Source: Pseudomonadales bacterium
GTDB lineage: Bacteria > Pseudomonadota > Gammaproteobacteria > Pseudomonadales > JAHRWD01
Assembly (NCBI GenBank): GCA_029210125.1
Contig: JARGPR010000006.1
Location: forward strand, 1 to 64,000
Direction of reading: 5' to 3'
Length of the DNA: 64,000 nucleotides
Positions 1 through 9,852 of the stretch are shown here, piece after piece. Positions within the stretch are counted from its first letter, which is position 1, and each line of letters starts with the position of its first letter. The notes beneath the pieces are model-generated. The model was not told where the DNA came from. It was given only the letters and a program-made list of their open reading frames with translations, and searched no databases. Both the position numbers and the translations under genes were made by a program.

Positions 1-23
1 AACAGTGTGAATAAGCGGAACCC

Positions 24-100
24 ATTTTCCACGTATTGGTTGTATATAGGTGGATAGGTTTTCAATGTATTGTGATATTAACGTACTAAACGTGGAAAAT
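24..100. repeat. 11-bp inverted repeat with 55-nt spacer
   Basis: ATTTTCCACGT at 24-34 is exactly reverse-complemented at 90-100, and CCC (21-23) can extend the pairing to GGG (102-104) across one unpaired base. The repeat lies downstream of the stop of the HD-domain gene on the minus strand. There is no clear U-tract, so I do not call it a terminator. It may be a weak transcript-end structure or a protein-binding site. Confidence 0.45.
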
Positions 101-153
101 AGGGCTGCTTCGTTTGGCCGCCTCTGATTCCGTATACGTTCTGATTACCGGTT

Positions 154-714
154 CTATTTTCTATAGATACTCTTTTTCGGCGTTGCAAATACTCTACGTA
201 ACATAGGCTCGAAGGCTTCTAGCTCAAGCGGCGGATGATCGTTATCAAAGGCGAGGTCGTCATATTTGTCGATAAACTCTACCGTTCGGTCATAGAATTC
301 GTGATCTTTAAATTGGTCACGCATATCACGATCAAGGCCGATATGGTGAAAGAAGTTCTTACCCTGGAAGATTCCGTGATGCTTAATCATCCAGTGGTTG
401 GCTTCCGATACAAAGGGCTCGAGGATGGCGGCGGCTACGTCGGGGTGGTTGGTGGTGCCGAGGCTATCGCCGATATCGTGGAGTAGGGCGCAGATAATAT
501 ACTCTTCATCGCGACCATCTTTGGCCGCGAGTTCGGCGGTTTGCAGCGAGTGTTGCAGGCGATCAACGGGGAATCCACCATAGTCACCGCTCAGCAGTTT
601 CATGTGGTCCAGGATTCGGTCGGGTAGCTTTGCGCCGAACTCGGCTTGTTGCTCGCGGATCAGCTCCCAGTCTTCTTTTGTGCTTTCGGACATTTTTTTG
701 AATTGTGTATTCAT
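154..714 (-). CDS. HD-domain protein, PhnZ/MIOX-like (putative diiron oxygenase or phosphohydrolase)
   Basis: 186-aa soluble protein. The HD signature is H79-D80 in LLHDIGD, with H55, H90, H112/H113 and D152/D153 as likely further metal ligands. The segment YGG..VDRLQH (Y45 to H55) has the same Tyr-to-His spacing as PhnZ, the HD-domain diiron oxygenase of 2-aminoethylphosphonate catabolism. As I recall PhnZ, a substrate-binding Glu lies three residues after that Tyr; here it is Phe (F48), so the substrate is probably different. The start at 714 is favoured because GGAG lies about 9 nt upstream; M8 (693) is an alternative. It is a single gene with no phosphonate genes beside it. The family is well supported, the substrate unknown. 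Confidence 0.8.
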   Translation of the reverse strand: MNTQFKKMSESTKEDWELIREQQAEFGAKLPDRILDHMKLLSGDYGGFPVDRLQHSLQTAELAAKDGRDEEYIICALLHDIGDSLGTTNHPDVAAAILEPFVSEANHWMIKHHGIFQGKNFFHHIGLDRDMRDQFKDHEFYDRTVEFIDKYDDLAFDNDHPPLELEAFEPMLRRVFATPKKSIYRK

Positions 715-1007
715 CGTTGCGCTCCAGCGTGTGAGTTATTGTTATCGTCTGAATAGAGTGACTACTGGTTGCTACACTATCAACCCGGCTGCAGCTATGC
801 AATTTAGTCGTGGGTTTGCGTTGCTTTCGATAAATGCGTGGGTTGATCCACCTGTATTCGAAGCGCCCAAACTTGGGGCGAAAGTTGAGGCTAAAATAAG
901 CGCTTAGCAGTGATGGTTATTGCTGATCAGTTGCTGTAAGCTGCACGCCCGCCGCGCTATGTGCTGCTGTAATCCTTACATTTATTGATGCAATTTGAGA
1001 CCACTAT

Positions 1008-2354
1008 ATGAGTTTTGACTCTTTGGGCTTGTCCGCCCCTATTCTTGATGCAGTAGCCGCACAGGGTTACGACACACCATCACCTATTCAAGCCCAGGCG
1101 ATACCGGCGGTTCTCGATGGTCAGGATGTAATGGCTGCGGCTCAAACGGGAACCGGTAAAACGGCTGGATTCACCTTGCCTATTCTTGAGCTGTTGTCTC
1201 AGGGTGAATTAGCCCGGGCAAATCAGGCGCGCTGCCTTGTGTTAACGCCGACCCGTGAATTGGCAGCGCAGGTAGGCGAGAGCGTTGCGACCTATGGGCA
1301 AAACCTGCCGATGCGTTCGGCGGTGGTTTTTGGTGGGGTGAAGATCAACCCGCAGATGATGAAGCTGCGCAAGGGCGTGGATGTATTAGTGGCGACACCG
1401 GGTCGATTGCTGGATTTATATAATCAGCGTGCTGTGCGTTTTGATAACCTTGAAATTCTGGTGCTGGACGAAGCGGACCGCATGCTGGATATGGGGTTTA
1501 TTCACGATATCCGCAAGATTTTGGGGTTCCTGCCTAAGAAACGCCAAAACCTGATGTTCTCCGCAACCTTCTCTAATGATATTCGTAACCTTGCTAAAGG
1601 GATGGTGAATAACCCTGTCGAGATTTCGGTTAGCCCACGAAATACTACTGTGGAATCGGTTGAGCAGTGGGTTTATCCAGTAGATAAAAAAAGCAAACCG
1701 GCGTTGCTGACCCATTTGATCAAAGAGAATGAGTGGAGTCAGGTATTGGTATTCAGCCGCACCAAACACGGCGCAAACCGATTAACCCGCCACCTGGAAG
1801 GGCACGGCATTAAAGCCGCTGCGATTCACGGCAACAAAAGCCAGGGAGCTCGCACAAAAGCACTGGCAGAATTTAAAAGTGGTGTAGTTCGAGCACTGGT
1901 AGCGACGGATATCGCAGCCCGAGGGTTGGATATTGAGCAACTTCCGCAGGTGGTGAATTTTGATCTGCCCAACGTGCCGGAGGATTATGTGCATCGTATC
2001 GGCCGTACCGGGCGAGCGGGTGCTACCGGGCAAGCGGTTTCTTTGGTGAGTGCGGATGAGTTCAAATTGCTCAGTGATATTGAACGTCTAATCAAACAGT
2101 TATTGCCACGCAAAATAGTTGACGGTTTTGATCCGGTTCACGCGTTGCCAGAGTCAAAGCTGAACACCCGGCCGGTTCGTGCCAATAAGCCTAAAAGAGC
2201 CAAAACCGGTCATCGGGACGGCCAGCGTTCTGGCGTGAATGCACGGGGCCATGAGTCAGGGAGTCGTTCGGGGAATCGATCCGGTGGAAATTCCGGGAAC
2301 CGGTCGGGTAATCGATCCGGTAGTAGCTCAGGAAACCGGTCAGGTAATCGATAG
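1008..2354 (+). CDS. rhlE: DEAD-box ATP-dependent RNA helicase RhlE
   Basis: 448-aa DEAD-box helicase that remodels RNA duplexes, typically in ribosome assembly and cold adaptation. Motifs in order: Q-motif near residues 4-27, AQTGTGKT at 45-52, PTRELA at 81-86, DEAD at 154-157, SAT at 185-187, HRIGRTGR at 329-336. The N-terminus (MSFDSLGLS) and the [11 protein letters not shown] segment are typical of RhlE. The core ends near residue 380. The tail is basic (RANKPKRAK) and then low-complexity, with repeated GNRSG units from about residue 415 to the end; such tails usually bind RNA. A monocistronic unit, convergent with folE. RhlE and RhlB/DbpA are hard to separate by core alone, but the N-terminus favours RhlE. 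Confidence 0.9.
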   Translation: MSFDSLGLSAPILDAVAAQGYDTPSPIQAQAIPAVLDGQDVMAAAQTGTGKTAGFTLPILELLSQGELARANQARCLVLTPTRELAAQVGESVATYGQNLPMRSAVVFGGVKINPQMMKLRKGVDVLVATPGRLLDLYNQRAVRFDNLEILVLDEADRMLDMGFIHDIRKILGFLPKKRQNLMFSATFSNDIRNLAKGMVNNPVEISVSPRNTTVESVEQWVYPVDKKSKPALLTHLIKENEWSQVLVFSRTKHGANRLTRHLEGHGIKAAAIHGNKSQGARTKALAEFKSGVVRALVATDIAARGLDIEQLPQVVNFDLPNVPEDYVHRIGRTGRAGATGQAVSLVSADEFKLLSDIERLIKQLLPRKIVDGFDPVHALPESKLNTRPVRANKPKRAKTGHRDGQRSGVNARGHESGSRSGNRSGGNSGNRSGNRSGSSSGNRSGNR

Positions 2355-2409
2355 AATTCACTGATTAGCGATTAGCTGATAAAGAATATAACGCTAAAGT
2401 TTGGCGGTT

Positions 2410-2441
2410 ACACCCCCGACTCAAAATCGGGCCCGGGGTGT
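2410..2441. terminator. imperfect GC-rich hairpin between convergent rhlE and folE
   Basis: ACACCCC (2410-2416) pairs with GGGGTGT (2435-2441), and CCGA/TCGG can form an inner helix around a CTCAAAA loop. It sits between the two convergent stops. There is no strong U-tract on either side, so terminator function is inferred from position only. Confidence 0.35.
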
Positions 2442-2464
2442 GGTTTGAAGATGCTTATGGTTGG

Positions 2465-3004
2465 TTAGCGAATGAGTGCCATAAATTCGCTACGGGTACT
2501 TTGGTTGCTATCAAATACGCCCGCCATCATCGATGTGGTCATGATTGAATTTTGTTTTTCAACACCACGCATCATCATGCACATATGCTTCGCTTCAATC
2601 ACCACCGCTACACCGGCTGCACCGGTCACTTCCATTAGGGTGTCGCCAATCTGCTTGGTAAGATTCTCCTGAATCTGAAATCGGCGCGCATACATGTCGA
2701 CAATACGGGCAATTTTTGACAGACCAATGACCTTGCCGTCGGGGCAATAAGCAACGTGACATTTGCCAATAAAAGGCAGCAGGTGATGTTCGCACATGGA
2801 GTAAAGCTCAATATCGCGAACCACTACCATCTCACGATTATCCGAGCTGAAAAGCGCATTGTTGATGACGGTATCAATATCTTGATGGTAACCCTGGGTC
2901 AGAAACTCAAACGCTTTTGCAGCGCGATCCGGGGTTTTTAATAGCCCTTCTCGATTAACATCTTCTCCGACTGCTGTGATAATTTTAGCGAATGCGTCTC
3001 TCAT
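2465..3004 (-). CDS. folE: GTP cyclohydrolase I
   Basis: 179 aa. Converts GTP to 7,8-dihydroneopterin triphosphate, the first step of folate (and queuosine precursor) synthesis, in the cytosol as a toroidal homodecamer. Zinc ligands are C71 and H74 in MCEHHLLPF and C142 in KHMCMMMRG, matching the type IA enzyme. Length is slightly short against the roughly 220-aa E. coli enzyme because the N-terminal extension is missing, as in the short FolE forms of Pseudomonas. Minus strand, convergent with rhlE and following the Smr gene in the same direction with a gap of about 127 nt. Confidence 0.95.
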   Translation of the reverse strand: MRDAFAKIITAVGEDVNREGLLKTPDRAAKAFEFLTQGYHQDIDTVINNALFSSDNREMVVVRDIELYSMCEHHLLPFIGKCHVAYCPDGKVIGLSKIARIVDMYARRFQIQENLTKQIGDTLMEVTGAAGVAVVIEAKHMCMMMRGVEKQNSIMTTSMMAGVFDSNQSTRSEFMALIR

Positions 3005-3131
3005 GCCAAGGTCTCTTGCTATTTGTGAGTAGGTTTACTTTTGTGTAAAGAGCCACTGTAGCTGAAACGGGATTTTTCGTAAAGCCGATAATAAGCGTAT
3101 AAAATCAAGGGGTTTGGCTGATTGGATTGAT

Positions 3132-3719
3132 TCAGCGATCACGTTTAAGCAATACCAGCACTGCACCTGCGCCGCCAAGCCGAGCTGGAGCCGAATGAAA
3201 AGCCAACACTTCCGGTTGTTCCGGTAACCACTGGTTCAGCAGGTTTTTAATCACCGGTAAATTCCCAGCCTTACGTTCGCCTTTGCCATGAATAATCAGC
3301 AGGCAACGAAACCGCTCTGAAACCGCGTGCTGAAAAAAACCTTCCAGTTCGGCTGTGGCAATGTGTGCACGATATCCGTGCAGGTCAATTTGATCATCAT
3401 AGGGTATTTCGCCTTTTTTAAGGCGCTGCATAACCTTGGGTTGAACACCCGAACGGTGGAAGTTCAGAGCCTGATCCGCATCGACGGATTCCGCCATGCT
3501 GCTGATTGGATCAAATTCGGTGATGCGGTGTTCGGTAGCGGCTCGGCGGTTGTGTTGAATGGCGCTCGTTTCTAGCTGGTTTTTATCCTTTAGTCGTACA
3601 CGGTCCGTTAGGATTGGTGTCACATCTGCCATCAATTCACTAAACAAAGTTGCCTCATCTATTTGATCTGCTTCTTGATCTGTTGAGGGATCAATCGGAG
3701 GTTTCGATTTCTTACTCAT
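3132..3719 (-). CDS. smrB: Smr-domain protein, SmrB-like putative ribosome-rescue endonuclease
   Basis: 195 aa with a disordered, acidic N-terminal half (about 1-95) and a C-terminal Smr domain (about 108-192). The family motifs DLHG (112-115) and HGKG (144-147) are present. In E. coli, SmrB (YfcN) cleaves mRNA at collided ribosomes and lies next to aroC through prmB. Here it is next to aroC but divergent from it, and no prmB lies between. The sequence could also be called SmrA; gene context favours SmrB. It probably shares a transcript with folE downstream. Confidence 0.8.
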   Translation of the reverse strand: MSKKSKPPIDPSTDQEADQIDEATLFSELMADVTPILTDRVRLKDKNQLETSAIQHNRRAATEHRITEFDPISSMAESVDADQALNFHRSGVQPKVMQRLKKGEIPYDDQIDLHGYRAHIATAELEGFFQHAVSERFRCLLIIHGKGERKAGNLPVIKNLLNQWLPEQPEVLAFHSAPARLGGAGAVLVLLKRDR

Positions 3720-3847
3720 AGCCTGTATCTTTTTTGTAGCGAGGGTTGGCGGGTAGTGTACGCCAGCGTTGAGCTGAAAACAGCTTCGCGTATAATCGGC
3801 GAGTTCATTTTGCAGTTTGTTCAGCTCGATAATTTTTAGGTTGGGAT

Positions 3848-4936
3848 ATGTCAGGAAACAGTTTTGGAAGATTATTTCAGGTCAGCACCTTTGGCGAAAG
3901 CCATGGTAAAGCGCTGGGCTGCATTGTTGATGGTTGTCCTCCCGGCCTTGAAATATCCGAGGCGGATATTCAGATTGATCTTGATCGTCGCAAACCTGGA
4001 ACTTCGCGACACACCACCCAGCGCAGGGAAGCGGATCAAGTGGAGATTCTGTCCGGTGTGTTTGAGGGTAAAACCACCGGTACGCCGATTGGTTTAATGA
4101 TTGTCAATCAGGATCAAAAATCAAAAGATTACACCAACATAAAAGATCAATTTCGCCCCGGCCATGCGGACTACAGTTATTTTCAAAAATACGGTATTCG
4201 TGACTACCGTGGTGGTGGCCGTTCATCCGCTCGGGAAACTGCAATGCGGGTTGCAGCGGGAGCTATAGCCAAGAAATATTTGTTGGAGGTTGCGGGTGTA
4301 AAAATACGCGGTTATTTGTCCCAGCTTGGGCCGATAGAGATCGACCTTATTGATTGGGATCAGGTGGGTCAGAACCCATTTTTTTGTCCCGACGCTAATA
4401 AAGTAGCAGAACTTGAAGCTTATATGGATGCCCTGCGTAAAGAGGGTAACTCTGTGGGAGCCAAGGTCACGGTGGTGGCGGAGTCGGTTCCCGTAGGTCT
4501 TGGTGAACCGATTTTTGATCGGCTTGATGCCGAGCTGGCCCACGCGCTGATGAGCATTAATGCAGTGAAGGGTGTCGAAATTGGTGATGGTTTTGAAGCC
4601 GTCACTCAAAAAGGCACCGAACATCGTGATGAGATGACCCCCGAAGGTTTTTTATCCAATCATGCCGGTGGCGTGTTAGGTGGTATCAGCACTGGTCAGG
4701 ATGTAATTGCTCATATTGCACTGAAACCCACCTCCAGTTTGCATCTGCCCGGTCGTGGGATAAATACCTCCGGCGAACCGGTTGAGGTGATTACCAAAGG
4801 TCGGCACGACCCCTGTGTCGGTATTCGCGCTACCCCTATTGCCGAGGCGATGATGGCCATTACCTTGATGGATCACTTTTTGCGGCATCGTGCGCAAAAT
4901 GCATTGGTGGACAGCGGTTTAAAGCCCATCGCTTAA
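3848..4936 (+). CDS. aroC: chorismate synthase
   Basis: 362 aa, the normal bacterial length. Makes chorismate from 5-enolpyruvylshikimate-3-phosphate using reduced FMN, the last step of the shikimate pathway. Signatures seen: [10 protein letters not shown] near residue 17, the GHADYSY segment and [10 protein letters not shown], which line the FMN and substrate sites. An AGGTTGGGA-like ribosome-binding site precedes the ATG. The 3' end overlaps the stop of the convergent LysR gene by 18 nt, so the two transcripts must be complementary at their ends. Confidence 0.97.
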   Translation: MSGNSFGRLFQVSTFGESHGKALGCIVDGCPPGLEISEADIQIDLDRRKPGTSRHTTQRREADQVEILSGVFEGKTTGTPIGLMIVNQDQKSKDYTNIKDQFRPGHADYSYFQKYGIRDYRGGGRSSARETAMRVAAGAIAKKYLLEVAGVKIRGYLSQLGPIEIDLIDWDQVGQNPFFCPDANKVAELEAYMDALRKEGNSVGAKVTVVAESVPVGLGEPIFDRLDAELAHALMSINAVKGVEIGDGFEAVTQKGTEHRDEMTPEGFLSNHAGGVLGGISTGQDVIAHIALKPTSSLHLPGRGINTSGEPVEVITKGRHDPCVGIRATPIAEAMMAITLMDHFLRHRAQNALVDSGLKPIA

Positions 4937-5800
4937 TAAGTTAATAAACGCTCGGGTTGCATTGCTTTGGCTGCGACCCTTGTGCACCACGTAGCCAAGG
5001 TTTCTATTCGCTTTAACTCCCGGTATTTTAAGCTCCACTAATTCATCGTCAAGCATTGAAACCGGCAGGGCGCTCCAACCCAAGCCTATTCTCACCATCA
5101 TTTTAATGGTCTCCAGATAATGGGTGTTCATACCCAGATCCAGCGTTAGATTGGCATCTTTAAATGCTTTCGCAATCAATCGCCCTGTATAGGTTTCCAG
5201 ACCCGGCAGAATAGCCGGGAAGTCACTCAGTTGTTTTGCATCAGGTTGTTTCATCAAAGCTAGCGGATGATTTTTTGCCACGACAAAAGCCATGGGGTCT
5301 GGCCAGATGACCTCGGTTGTAAGATTACTGATCTGTTCATCAGTATCCTTGCTGGGCAGGGTTATAACCGCAATATCCAGGGTGCCCTGCTGGACACGCT
5401 GGTAGGCTTGTTCAGAATCCAGAAACTGTAAATCAAGTCGAACAGCAGGGTAGTTCTTCACGAACTGTTTAAGTATTTCCGGCAACCGATGTAAACCAAT
5501 GTGGTGACTGGTGCCAAGAATCAGGGTGCCGGAAATTTCATTGGAGAGATTACCAATTAGCCTTCTGGTTTCATCCAGCTGAGCAAGAATTTGCTGGGCT
5601 TTGGGCAGAAGTATTTGCCCCGCCTCAGTCAGCAGCAGGTTGCGCCCTATGCGGTCAAATAGCTGGGTATTGAGTTGGGATTCCAGCGTTGCAATGCGTT
5701 TGCTAACGGCGGGTTGGGTCAGATGTAATTGCAATGCGGCATCGCTGAAGGAACGGTTTTCATAGACACAGATAAAGGCCTGTAATAGGTGTGTATCCAT
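4919..5800 (-). CDS. LysR-family transcriptional regulator, divergent from leuCD
   Basis: 293 aa. An N-terminal winged helix-turn-helix (about residues 1-60, with [19 protein letters not shown] typical of LysR) is followed by a LysR substrate-binding domain (about 90-290). It is divergent from leuC with a 141-nt intergenic region that contains a perfect 15-bp palindrome with a T-N11-A core. Known LysR practice and this layout suggest that it controls leuCD and itself, with 2-isopropylmalate or another leucine intermediate as a possible co-inducer. A LysR gene also lies next to leuC in Pseudomonas. The target is inferred. Confidence 0.88.
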   Translation of the reverse strand: MDTHLLQAFICVYENRSFSDAALQLHLTQPAVSKRIATLESQLNTQLFDRIGRNLLLTEAGQILLPKAQQILAQLDETRRLIGNLSNEISGTLILGTSHHIGLHRLPEILKQFVKNYPAVRLDLQFLDSEQAYQRVQQGTLDIAVITLPSKDTDEQISNLTTEVIWPDPMAFVVAKNHPLALMKQPDAKQLSDFPAILPGLETYTGRLIAKAFKDANLTLDLGMNTHYLETIKMMVRIGLGWSALPVSMLDDELVELKIPGVKANRNLGYVVHKGRSQSNATRAFINLLSDGL

Positions 5801-5833
5801 GATTAGTGTGCCGAGAACTTCATTTTTTTGTAC

Positions 5834-5858
5834 TCCTTTAATTATTCCTTAAAGGAAT
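5834..5858. promoter_or_regulatory. candidate LysR operator in the leuC/LysR divergent region
   Basis: ATTCCTTAAAGGAAT at 5844-5858 is a perfect 7-1-7 palindrome whose T5845 and A5857 give the T-N11-A core of LysR boxes. A second, overlapping inverted repeat pairs TCCTTTAA (5834-5841) with TTAAAGGA (5849-5856). The site is about 85 nt before the leuC start and 34 nt before the LysR start, as expected for a divergent autoregulated promoter. Confidence 0.6.
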
Positions 5859-5941
5859 GATAAATATAAAAAACATGAATTTGTTTTATTTTATCCGCTG
5901 GATTATTCTGACGCCACTAAAAAGCCAGCTCGGAGATCATT

Positions 5942-7354
5942 ATGGCGCAAACACTTTACGACAAATTATGGCAAGACCACCTGGTGCAGGAGCGTGAAGA
6001 TGGCTCTGCGCTGATCTATATCGATCGGCATATTATTCATGAGGTGACATCACCCCAGGCCTTTGAAGGGCTCAGGATGGCGGGTCGAAAGCCCTGGCGT
6101 ATCAGCGCTAATATTGCGACCCCAGATCACAACGTACCCACGACTGAGCGCAGCGCTGGGGTGGATAGTATTGTTGATCCGGTGTCACGGCTACAGGTTC
6201 AGACCCTTGATCAAAACTGCGATGATTTCGGTATTCTTGAATTTAAAATGAATGACCCGCGTCAGGGTATTGTGCACGTGATCAGCCCGGAGCAGGGTAC
6301 AACCCTGCCGGGAATGACCATTGTTTGCGGTGACTCCCATACCTCGACCCATGGTGCGTTTGCGGCCCTGGCGCAGGGTATTGGGACCTCTGAAGTTGAA
6401 CACGTATTGGCAACCCAGTGCCTGATTCAACGCAAGATGAAAAATATGCAGATCCGTATTGAAGGTACGCTTCAAAAAGGCGTCAGCGCCAAAGATATTG
6501 TATTGGCGATTATCGGAAAAATTGGCACCGCAGGTGGAACCGGGTTTGCGATCGAGTTCGCCGGTAGCGCGATACGCGAACTGTCGATGGAAGGCCGCAT
6601 GACTATCTGCAATATGGCAATTGAAGCGGGTGCTCGGACCGGGCTTGTCGCGGTTGACGATACCACTATCAACTACGTAAAAGGCCGACCTTTTGCACCA
6701 ACCGGCGAGCTGTGGGAGCAGGCCGAAAGTAATTGGCGACAATTGGTCAGTGATGAGGGGGCTTTCTTTGATGAGATTGTTGAAATTCCAGCGGAGTCCA
6801 TTGCGCCACAGGTTAGCTGGGGTGTTTCTCCGGAGATGGTTTTGCCAGTTGATGCGCAACTGCCTGACCCTGCACAACAGAGCGATTCAGTGGTTGCTGA
6901 GGGTTATAAACGGGCGATGGAATATATGGATTTCAAACCCGGCATGAAGATTACGGATATCCAGCTTGATCGTGTATTTATTGGTTCATGTACTAACTCC
7001 AGAATAGAAGATCTGCGGGCCGCCGCTACTGTGGTCCGGGGTAAGCAAGTCAACAAAACCATCAAACAAGCATTGATTGTACCGGGCTCCGGTTTAGTTA
7101 AGAAACAGGCGGAACAGGAGGGGCTGGATCAGATCTTTATGGATGCTGGTTTCGAATGGCGTAACCCCGGTTGCTCTATGTGTCTGGCCATGAATGCGGA
7201 CCGACTGGGTGAGGGTGAGCATTGCGCGTCTACCTCAAATCGGAATTTTGAGGGGCGCCAGGGTCACGGTGGCCGTACCCATTTAGTTGGTCCTGAAATG
7301 GCGGCTGCTGCTGCTATTGAAGGTCACTTTGTTGATGTTCGGGATTGGTCTTAG
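5942..7354 (+). CDS. leuC: 3-isopropylmalate dehydratase large subunit
   Basis: 470 aa, full length. With LeuD it isomerises 2-isopropylmalate to 3-isopropylmalate in leucine synthesis. An aconitase-family [4Fe-4S] protein: the cluster cysteines lie in GSCTNSR and in [11 protein letters not shown], and the [13 protein letters not shown]-like segment is conserved. An RBS (CGGAG) precedes the ATG. Co-transcribed with leuD 24 nt downstream. No leuB or leuA follows, so the leucine genes are split on this chromosome. Confidence 0.97.
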   Translation: MAQTLYDKLWQDHLVQEREDGSALIYIDRHIIHEVTSPQAFEGLRMAGRKPWRISANIATPDHNVPTTERSAGVDSIVDPVSRLQVQTLDQNCDDFGILEFKMNDPRQGIVHVISPEQGTTLPGMTIVCGDSHTSTHGAFAALAQGIGTSEVEHVLATQCLIQRKMKNMQIRIEGTLQKGVSAKDIVLAIIGKIGTAGGTGFAIEFAGSAIRELSMEGRMTICNMAIEAGARTGLVAVDDTTINYVKGRPFAPTGELWEQAESNWRQLVSDEGAFFDEIVEIPAESIAPQVSWGVSPEMVLPVDAQLPDPAQQSDSVVAEGYKRAMEYMDFKPGMKITDIQLDRVFIGSCTNSRIEDLRAAATVVRGKQVNKTIKQALIVPGSGLVKKQAEQEGLDQIFMDAGFEWRNPGCSMCLAMNADRLGEGEHCASTSNRNFEGRQGHGGRTHLVGPEMAAAAAIEGHFVDVRDWS

Positions 7355-7378
7355 TACCCAAACGGAGAGGAAATTAAA

Positions 7379-8029
7379 ATGAAAAAATTTAAAAATTTGA
7401 AGGGTTTGGTTGCTCCAATGGATCAGTCCAATGTCGATACTGATCAAATTATTCCCAAGCAGTTTTTAAAATCGATCAAACGCAGTGGCTTTGGTCCCAA
7501 TCTTTTTGATGCATGGCGTTATCTGGATGAAGGTGAACCAGGAATGGACAACAGCACCCGACCACTGAATCCGGATTTTGTATTAAATAAGGCTGAATTC
7601 AAAGGTGTTTCAATTTTGCTTGCACGGCGTAACTTTGGTTGTGGATCAAGCCGTGAACACGCGCCCTGGGCACTGGAGGATTTTGGTTTCAGAGCACTGA
7701 TTGCGCCGAGCTACGCGGATATTTTTTATAACAACTGCTTTAAAAATGGCATATTGCCGGTGATTTTGGATGAAAATATTGTTGATCGATTATTTTCGGA
7801 GCAATCACAAACAGTGGGTTATAGTCTGGAAATAGATCTCGAAAATCAGATTGTGAAAACTCCAGCGGGGGAACAATTACCTTTTGAAGTAGATGAGTTT
7901 AGAAAACATTGTTTGCTGAATGGGTTAGATGATATTGGACTTACTTTGCAGGATGAGTCAGCTATTAAAGAATACGAACAACAGCGTATAAAAGAGAAAA
8001 GTTGGTTGTTTACGGAGATGAAAGCTTAA
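7379..8029 (+). CDS. leuD: 3-isopropylmalate dehydratase small subunit
   Basis: 216 aa, the usual proteobacterial length. Swivelling domain partner of LeuC. The motif [14 protein letters not shown], which binds substrate in this family, is present near residues 83-96, and [18 protein letters not shown] is the typical N-terminus. GAGAGGAA lies in front of the ATG. Second and last gene of the leuCD operon, closed by a strong hairpin about 45 nt after the stop. Confidence 0.97.
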   Translation: MKKFKNLKGLVAPMDQSNVDTDQIIPKQFLKSIKRSGFGPNLFDAWRYLDEGEPGMDNSTRPLNPDFVLNKAEFKGVSILLARRNFGCGSSREHAPWALEDFGFRALIAPSYADIFYNNCFKNGILPVILDENIVDRLFSEQSQTVGYSLEIDLENQIVKTPAGEQLPFEVDEFRKHCLLNGLDDIGLTLQDESAIKEYEQQRIKEKSWLFTEMKA

Positions 8030-8073
8030 TTTAGGTTTTAACTTTACTAGAGATCTGTTCAGTAAACTGAGCA

Positions 8074-8107
8074 ATAAAAAAGGCCGCAAATTTGCGGCCT
8101 TTTTTAT
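8074..8107. terminator. strong intrinsic terminator after leuD, probably bidirectional
   Basis: A perfect 20-nt palindrome AGGCCGCAAATTTGCGGCCT (8081-8100) is flanked by an A-run before and a T-run after it, so it can end leuD on the plus strand and also tatC readthrough on the minus strand. Confidence 0.92.
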
Positions 8108-8200
8108 GATGAATTTAATAATCTATTTGGTTTTTCAATGTTCTAGTTTAGGAGTGTTCGTTCATTAGGGTTCAAACATTAACGTTTAAAGAGGTATATT

Positions 8201-8956
8201 TTAAACCCGTTCCCCGATAGGTTTTTTCACCAATTTACCGAACAGTAACCCCACTTCAAATAAGAGCCACATCGGAATTGCAAGCATAGCCTGAGAAATC
8301 ACATCCGGCGGCGTAAGTAACATGCCCATAACGAAACAAGCGATAATAATGTAGGGTCTCTTGGAGGCTAGTTTTTCAGCAGAGATAACGCCGGACAAGA
8401 TTACCAGGAAGGTTGCAATCGGTATTTCAAAGGCGATGCCAAAGGCAAAAAATAGTTTAAGCACAAAGTCCAGGTACCGGTTGATATCAGTCATCACCGA
8501 TACGCCCTCCGGCCCTACACTGGTGAAAAATCCAAATACCAGGGGGAATACAACGTAGTAGGCAAATACGATTCCCGAGTAAAAAAGTATGATGCTGGAG
8601 GCTAACACAGGGACGGCTATTCTTTTTTCATGCCGATAGAGGCCGGGTGCGATAAACCCCCAAACCTGATGCAAAATAAATGGTATAGCAGCAAAAACCG
8701 ACAGCACAATAGTGAGCTTGAAGGGTGTCAAAAATGGTGATGCGACTTCTGTCGCGATCATTGTTGCACCTTCAGGTAAATAAGCTCTCAGGGGTTCAGA
8801 CAGGAATGCGTACAGGTCGTTAGCAAAGTAGATCAAGCTCAAAAAAATTACCAAAACCGCCAGGATGGAACGTAATAACCGGTTTCTAAGCTCGAGCAGG
8901 TGGGATACCACCGGCATGGGATTTGGAGTTTCCTGCTCAGTGGTCACTGTCGGCAA
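8201..8956 (-). CDS. tatC: twin-arginine translocase subunit TatC
   Basis: 251-aa polytopic inner-membrane protein with six predicted membrane segments. It recognises twin-arginine signal peptides and nucleates the Tat pore. The family signature is visible in HLLELRNRLLRSI at the N-terminus, with the conserved FLTPFKLT-type and GIAFEIPI segments later. It starts inside the end of tatB (20-nt overlap), which suggests translational coupling. Last gene of the long ubiE-to-tatC run. Confidence 0.96.
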   Translation of the reverse strand: MPTVTTEQETPNPMPVVSHLLELRNRLLRSILAVLVIFLSLIYFANDLYAFLSEPLRAYLPEGATMIATEVASPFLTPFKLTIVLSVFAAIPFILHQVWGFIAPGLYRHEKRIAVPVLASSIILFYSGIVFAYYVVFPLVFGFFTSVGPEGVSVMTDINRYLDFVLKLFFAFGIAFEIPIATFLVILSGVISAEKLASKRPYIIIACFVMGMLLTPPDVISQAMLAIPMWLLFEVGLLFGKLVKKPIGERV

Positions 8957-9329
8957 CCGGGGTGTTGGGTTTTTGTTTGATCAGCTGTTCGGAATCGCTA
9001 GCGGTTTCAGTAGTATCTGGAGTGGAAATAGTTTGTTTCAGCTGGTCCAGGGTTTCCGCTTCAAAGGAACGTGCTGAATTAAGGGATTGATTGATTTTTT
9101 GTTGTGTCTGTTTCAACTCTTTGAGGACATTTTCATTGTGTATGTCCTGGCTAATCTCATCCATACCAATTTCATCTTTAATGGTTTCCTTTGCATCGGA
9201 GAGCATTTCTCTGGCTCGCCTGAGCCACACGGCAGCCGTTTTTACCGTTTCCGGGAGACGCTCGGGACCGACTACCAGAAGCATTACTACCGCAACGATG
9301 AGAAGTTCAGAAAAACCGATATCGAACAT
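8937..9329 (-). CDS. tatB: Sec-independent translocase subunit TatB
   Basis: 130 aa. One N-terminal membrane helix (MFDIGFSELLIVAVVMLLV), then the GPERLPE turn, an amphipathic helix and a polar, Glu/Gln-rich C-terminal tail. The GFSELL start and Pro-Glu-Arg-Leu-Pro turn identify TatB rather than TatA. Works with TatC as the receptor for folded Tat substrates. It follows tatA after about 140 nt and overlaps tatC by 20 nt. Confidence 0.94.
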   Translation of the reverse strand: MFDIGFSELLIVAVVMLLVVGPERLPETVKTAAVWLRRAREMLSDAKETIKDEIGMDEISQDIHNENVLKELKQTQQKINQSLNSARSFEAETLDQLKQTISTPDTTETASDSEQLIKQKPNTPVADSDH

Positions 9330-9469
9330 GATGGATCAGTTAACGGGGGAGAACGTGAAGCAGAATTGCTGTAGCAAGCGACAGAACCGTAGAAAGGTAT
9401 TGATGGTTGCTACGTAGGTGGGCTGAAGTTTTAGTGCATGGGAGCAAGGCAATGAGTTCCAGGTATAAA

Positions 9470-9706
9470 CTATTTGTTTTCTACGTCTTTTTTGACTTCG
9501 GCATCAATAGTTCTTGCTGAAGTTGTCTCTGTATCGTTTTTATTCTCAAGTTTTTCTTCTTCATCAGGTTTCACGGCCTCTTTGAAACCCTTTAATGCAC
9601 CACCCAGGTCACCACCCAGGTTGCGAAGTTTTTTGGTGCCAAACACCATGACAACGATGACCAAAACGATCAACAATTGCCAAATACTAATTCCACCGAA
9701 TCCCAT
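9470..9706 (-). CDS. tatA: twin-arginine translocase subunit TatA
   Basis: 78 aa. N-terminal helix (about residues 5-22, [18 protein letters not shown]) followed by the [14 protein letters not shown] hinge and an amphipathic helix, then an acidic/basic tail. TatA oligomerises to form the passage for folded, often cofactor-containing proteins. Lies between hisE and tatB on the minus strand, the Pseudomonas order. TatE is excluded by the neighbouring tatB and tatC. Confidence 0.95.
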   Translation of the reverse strand: MGFGGISIWQLLIVLVIVVMVFGTKKLRNLGGDLGGALKGFKEAVKPDEEEKLENKNDTETTSARTIDAEVKKDVENK

Positions 9707-9852
9707 ATTATTTACTCCTGACGGATGCTTAGGTACGAATACTCGTAGATCTGTTAAATTTTAGTATGACGCTTTGTTCTCTTTTTCACAATCCGATACT
9801 CTTTTTGAAGTTTCGGTGTTGTGAGTTGCTCGCGGTTTTGGCTAACTGGCCC

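Noticed and set aside
6191-6877. 228-codon open frame antisense to leuC
   Set aside because: Composition and sequence look non-coding; leuC on the plus strand is intact and fully family-like over the same stretch.
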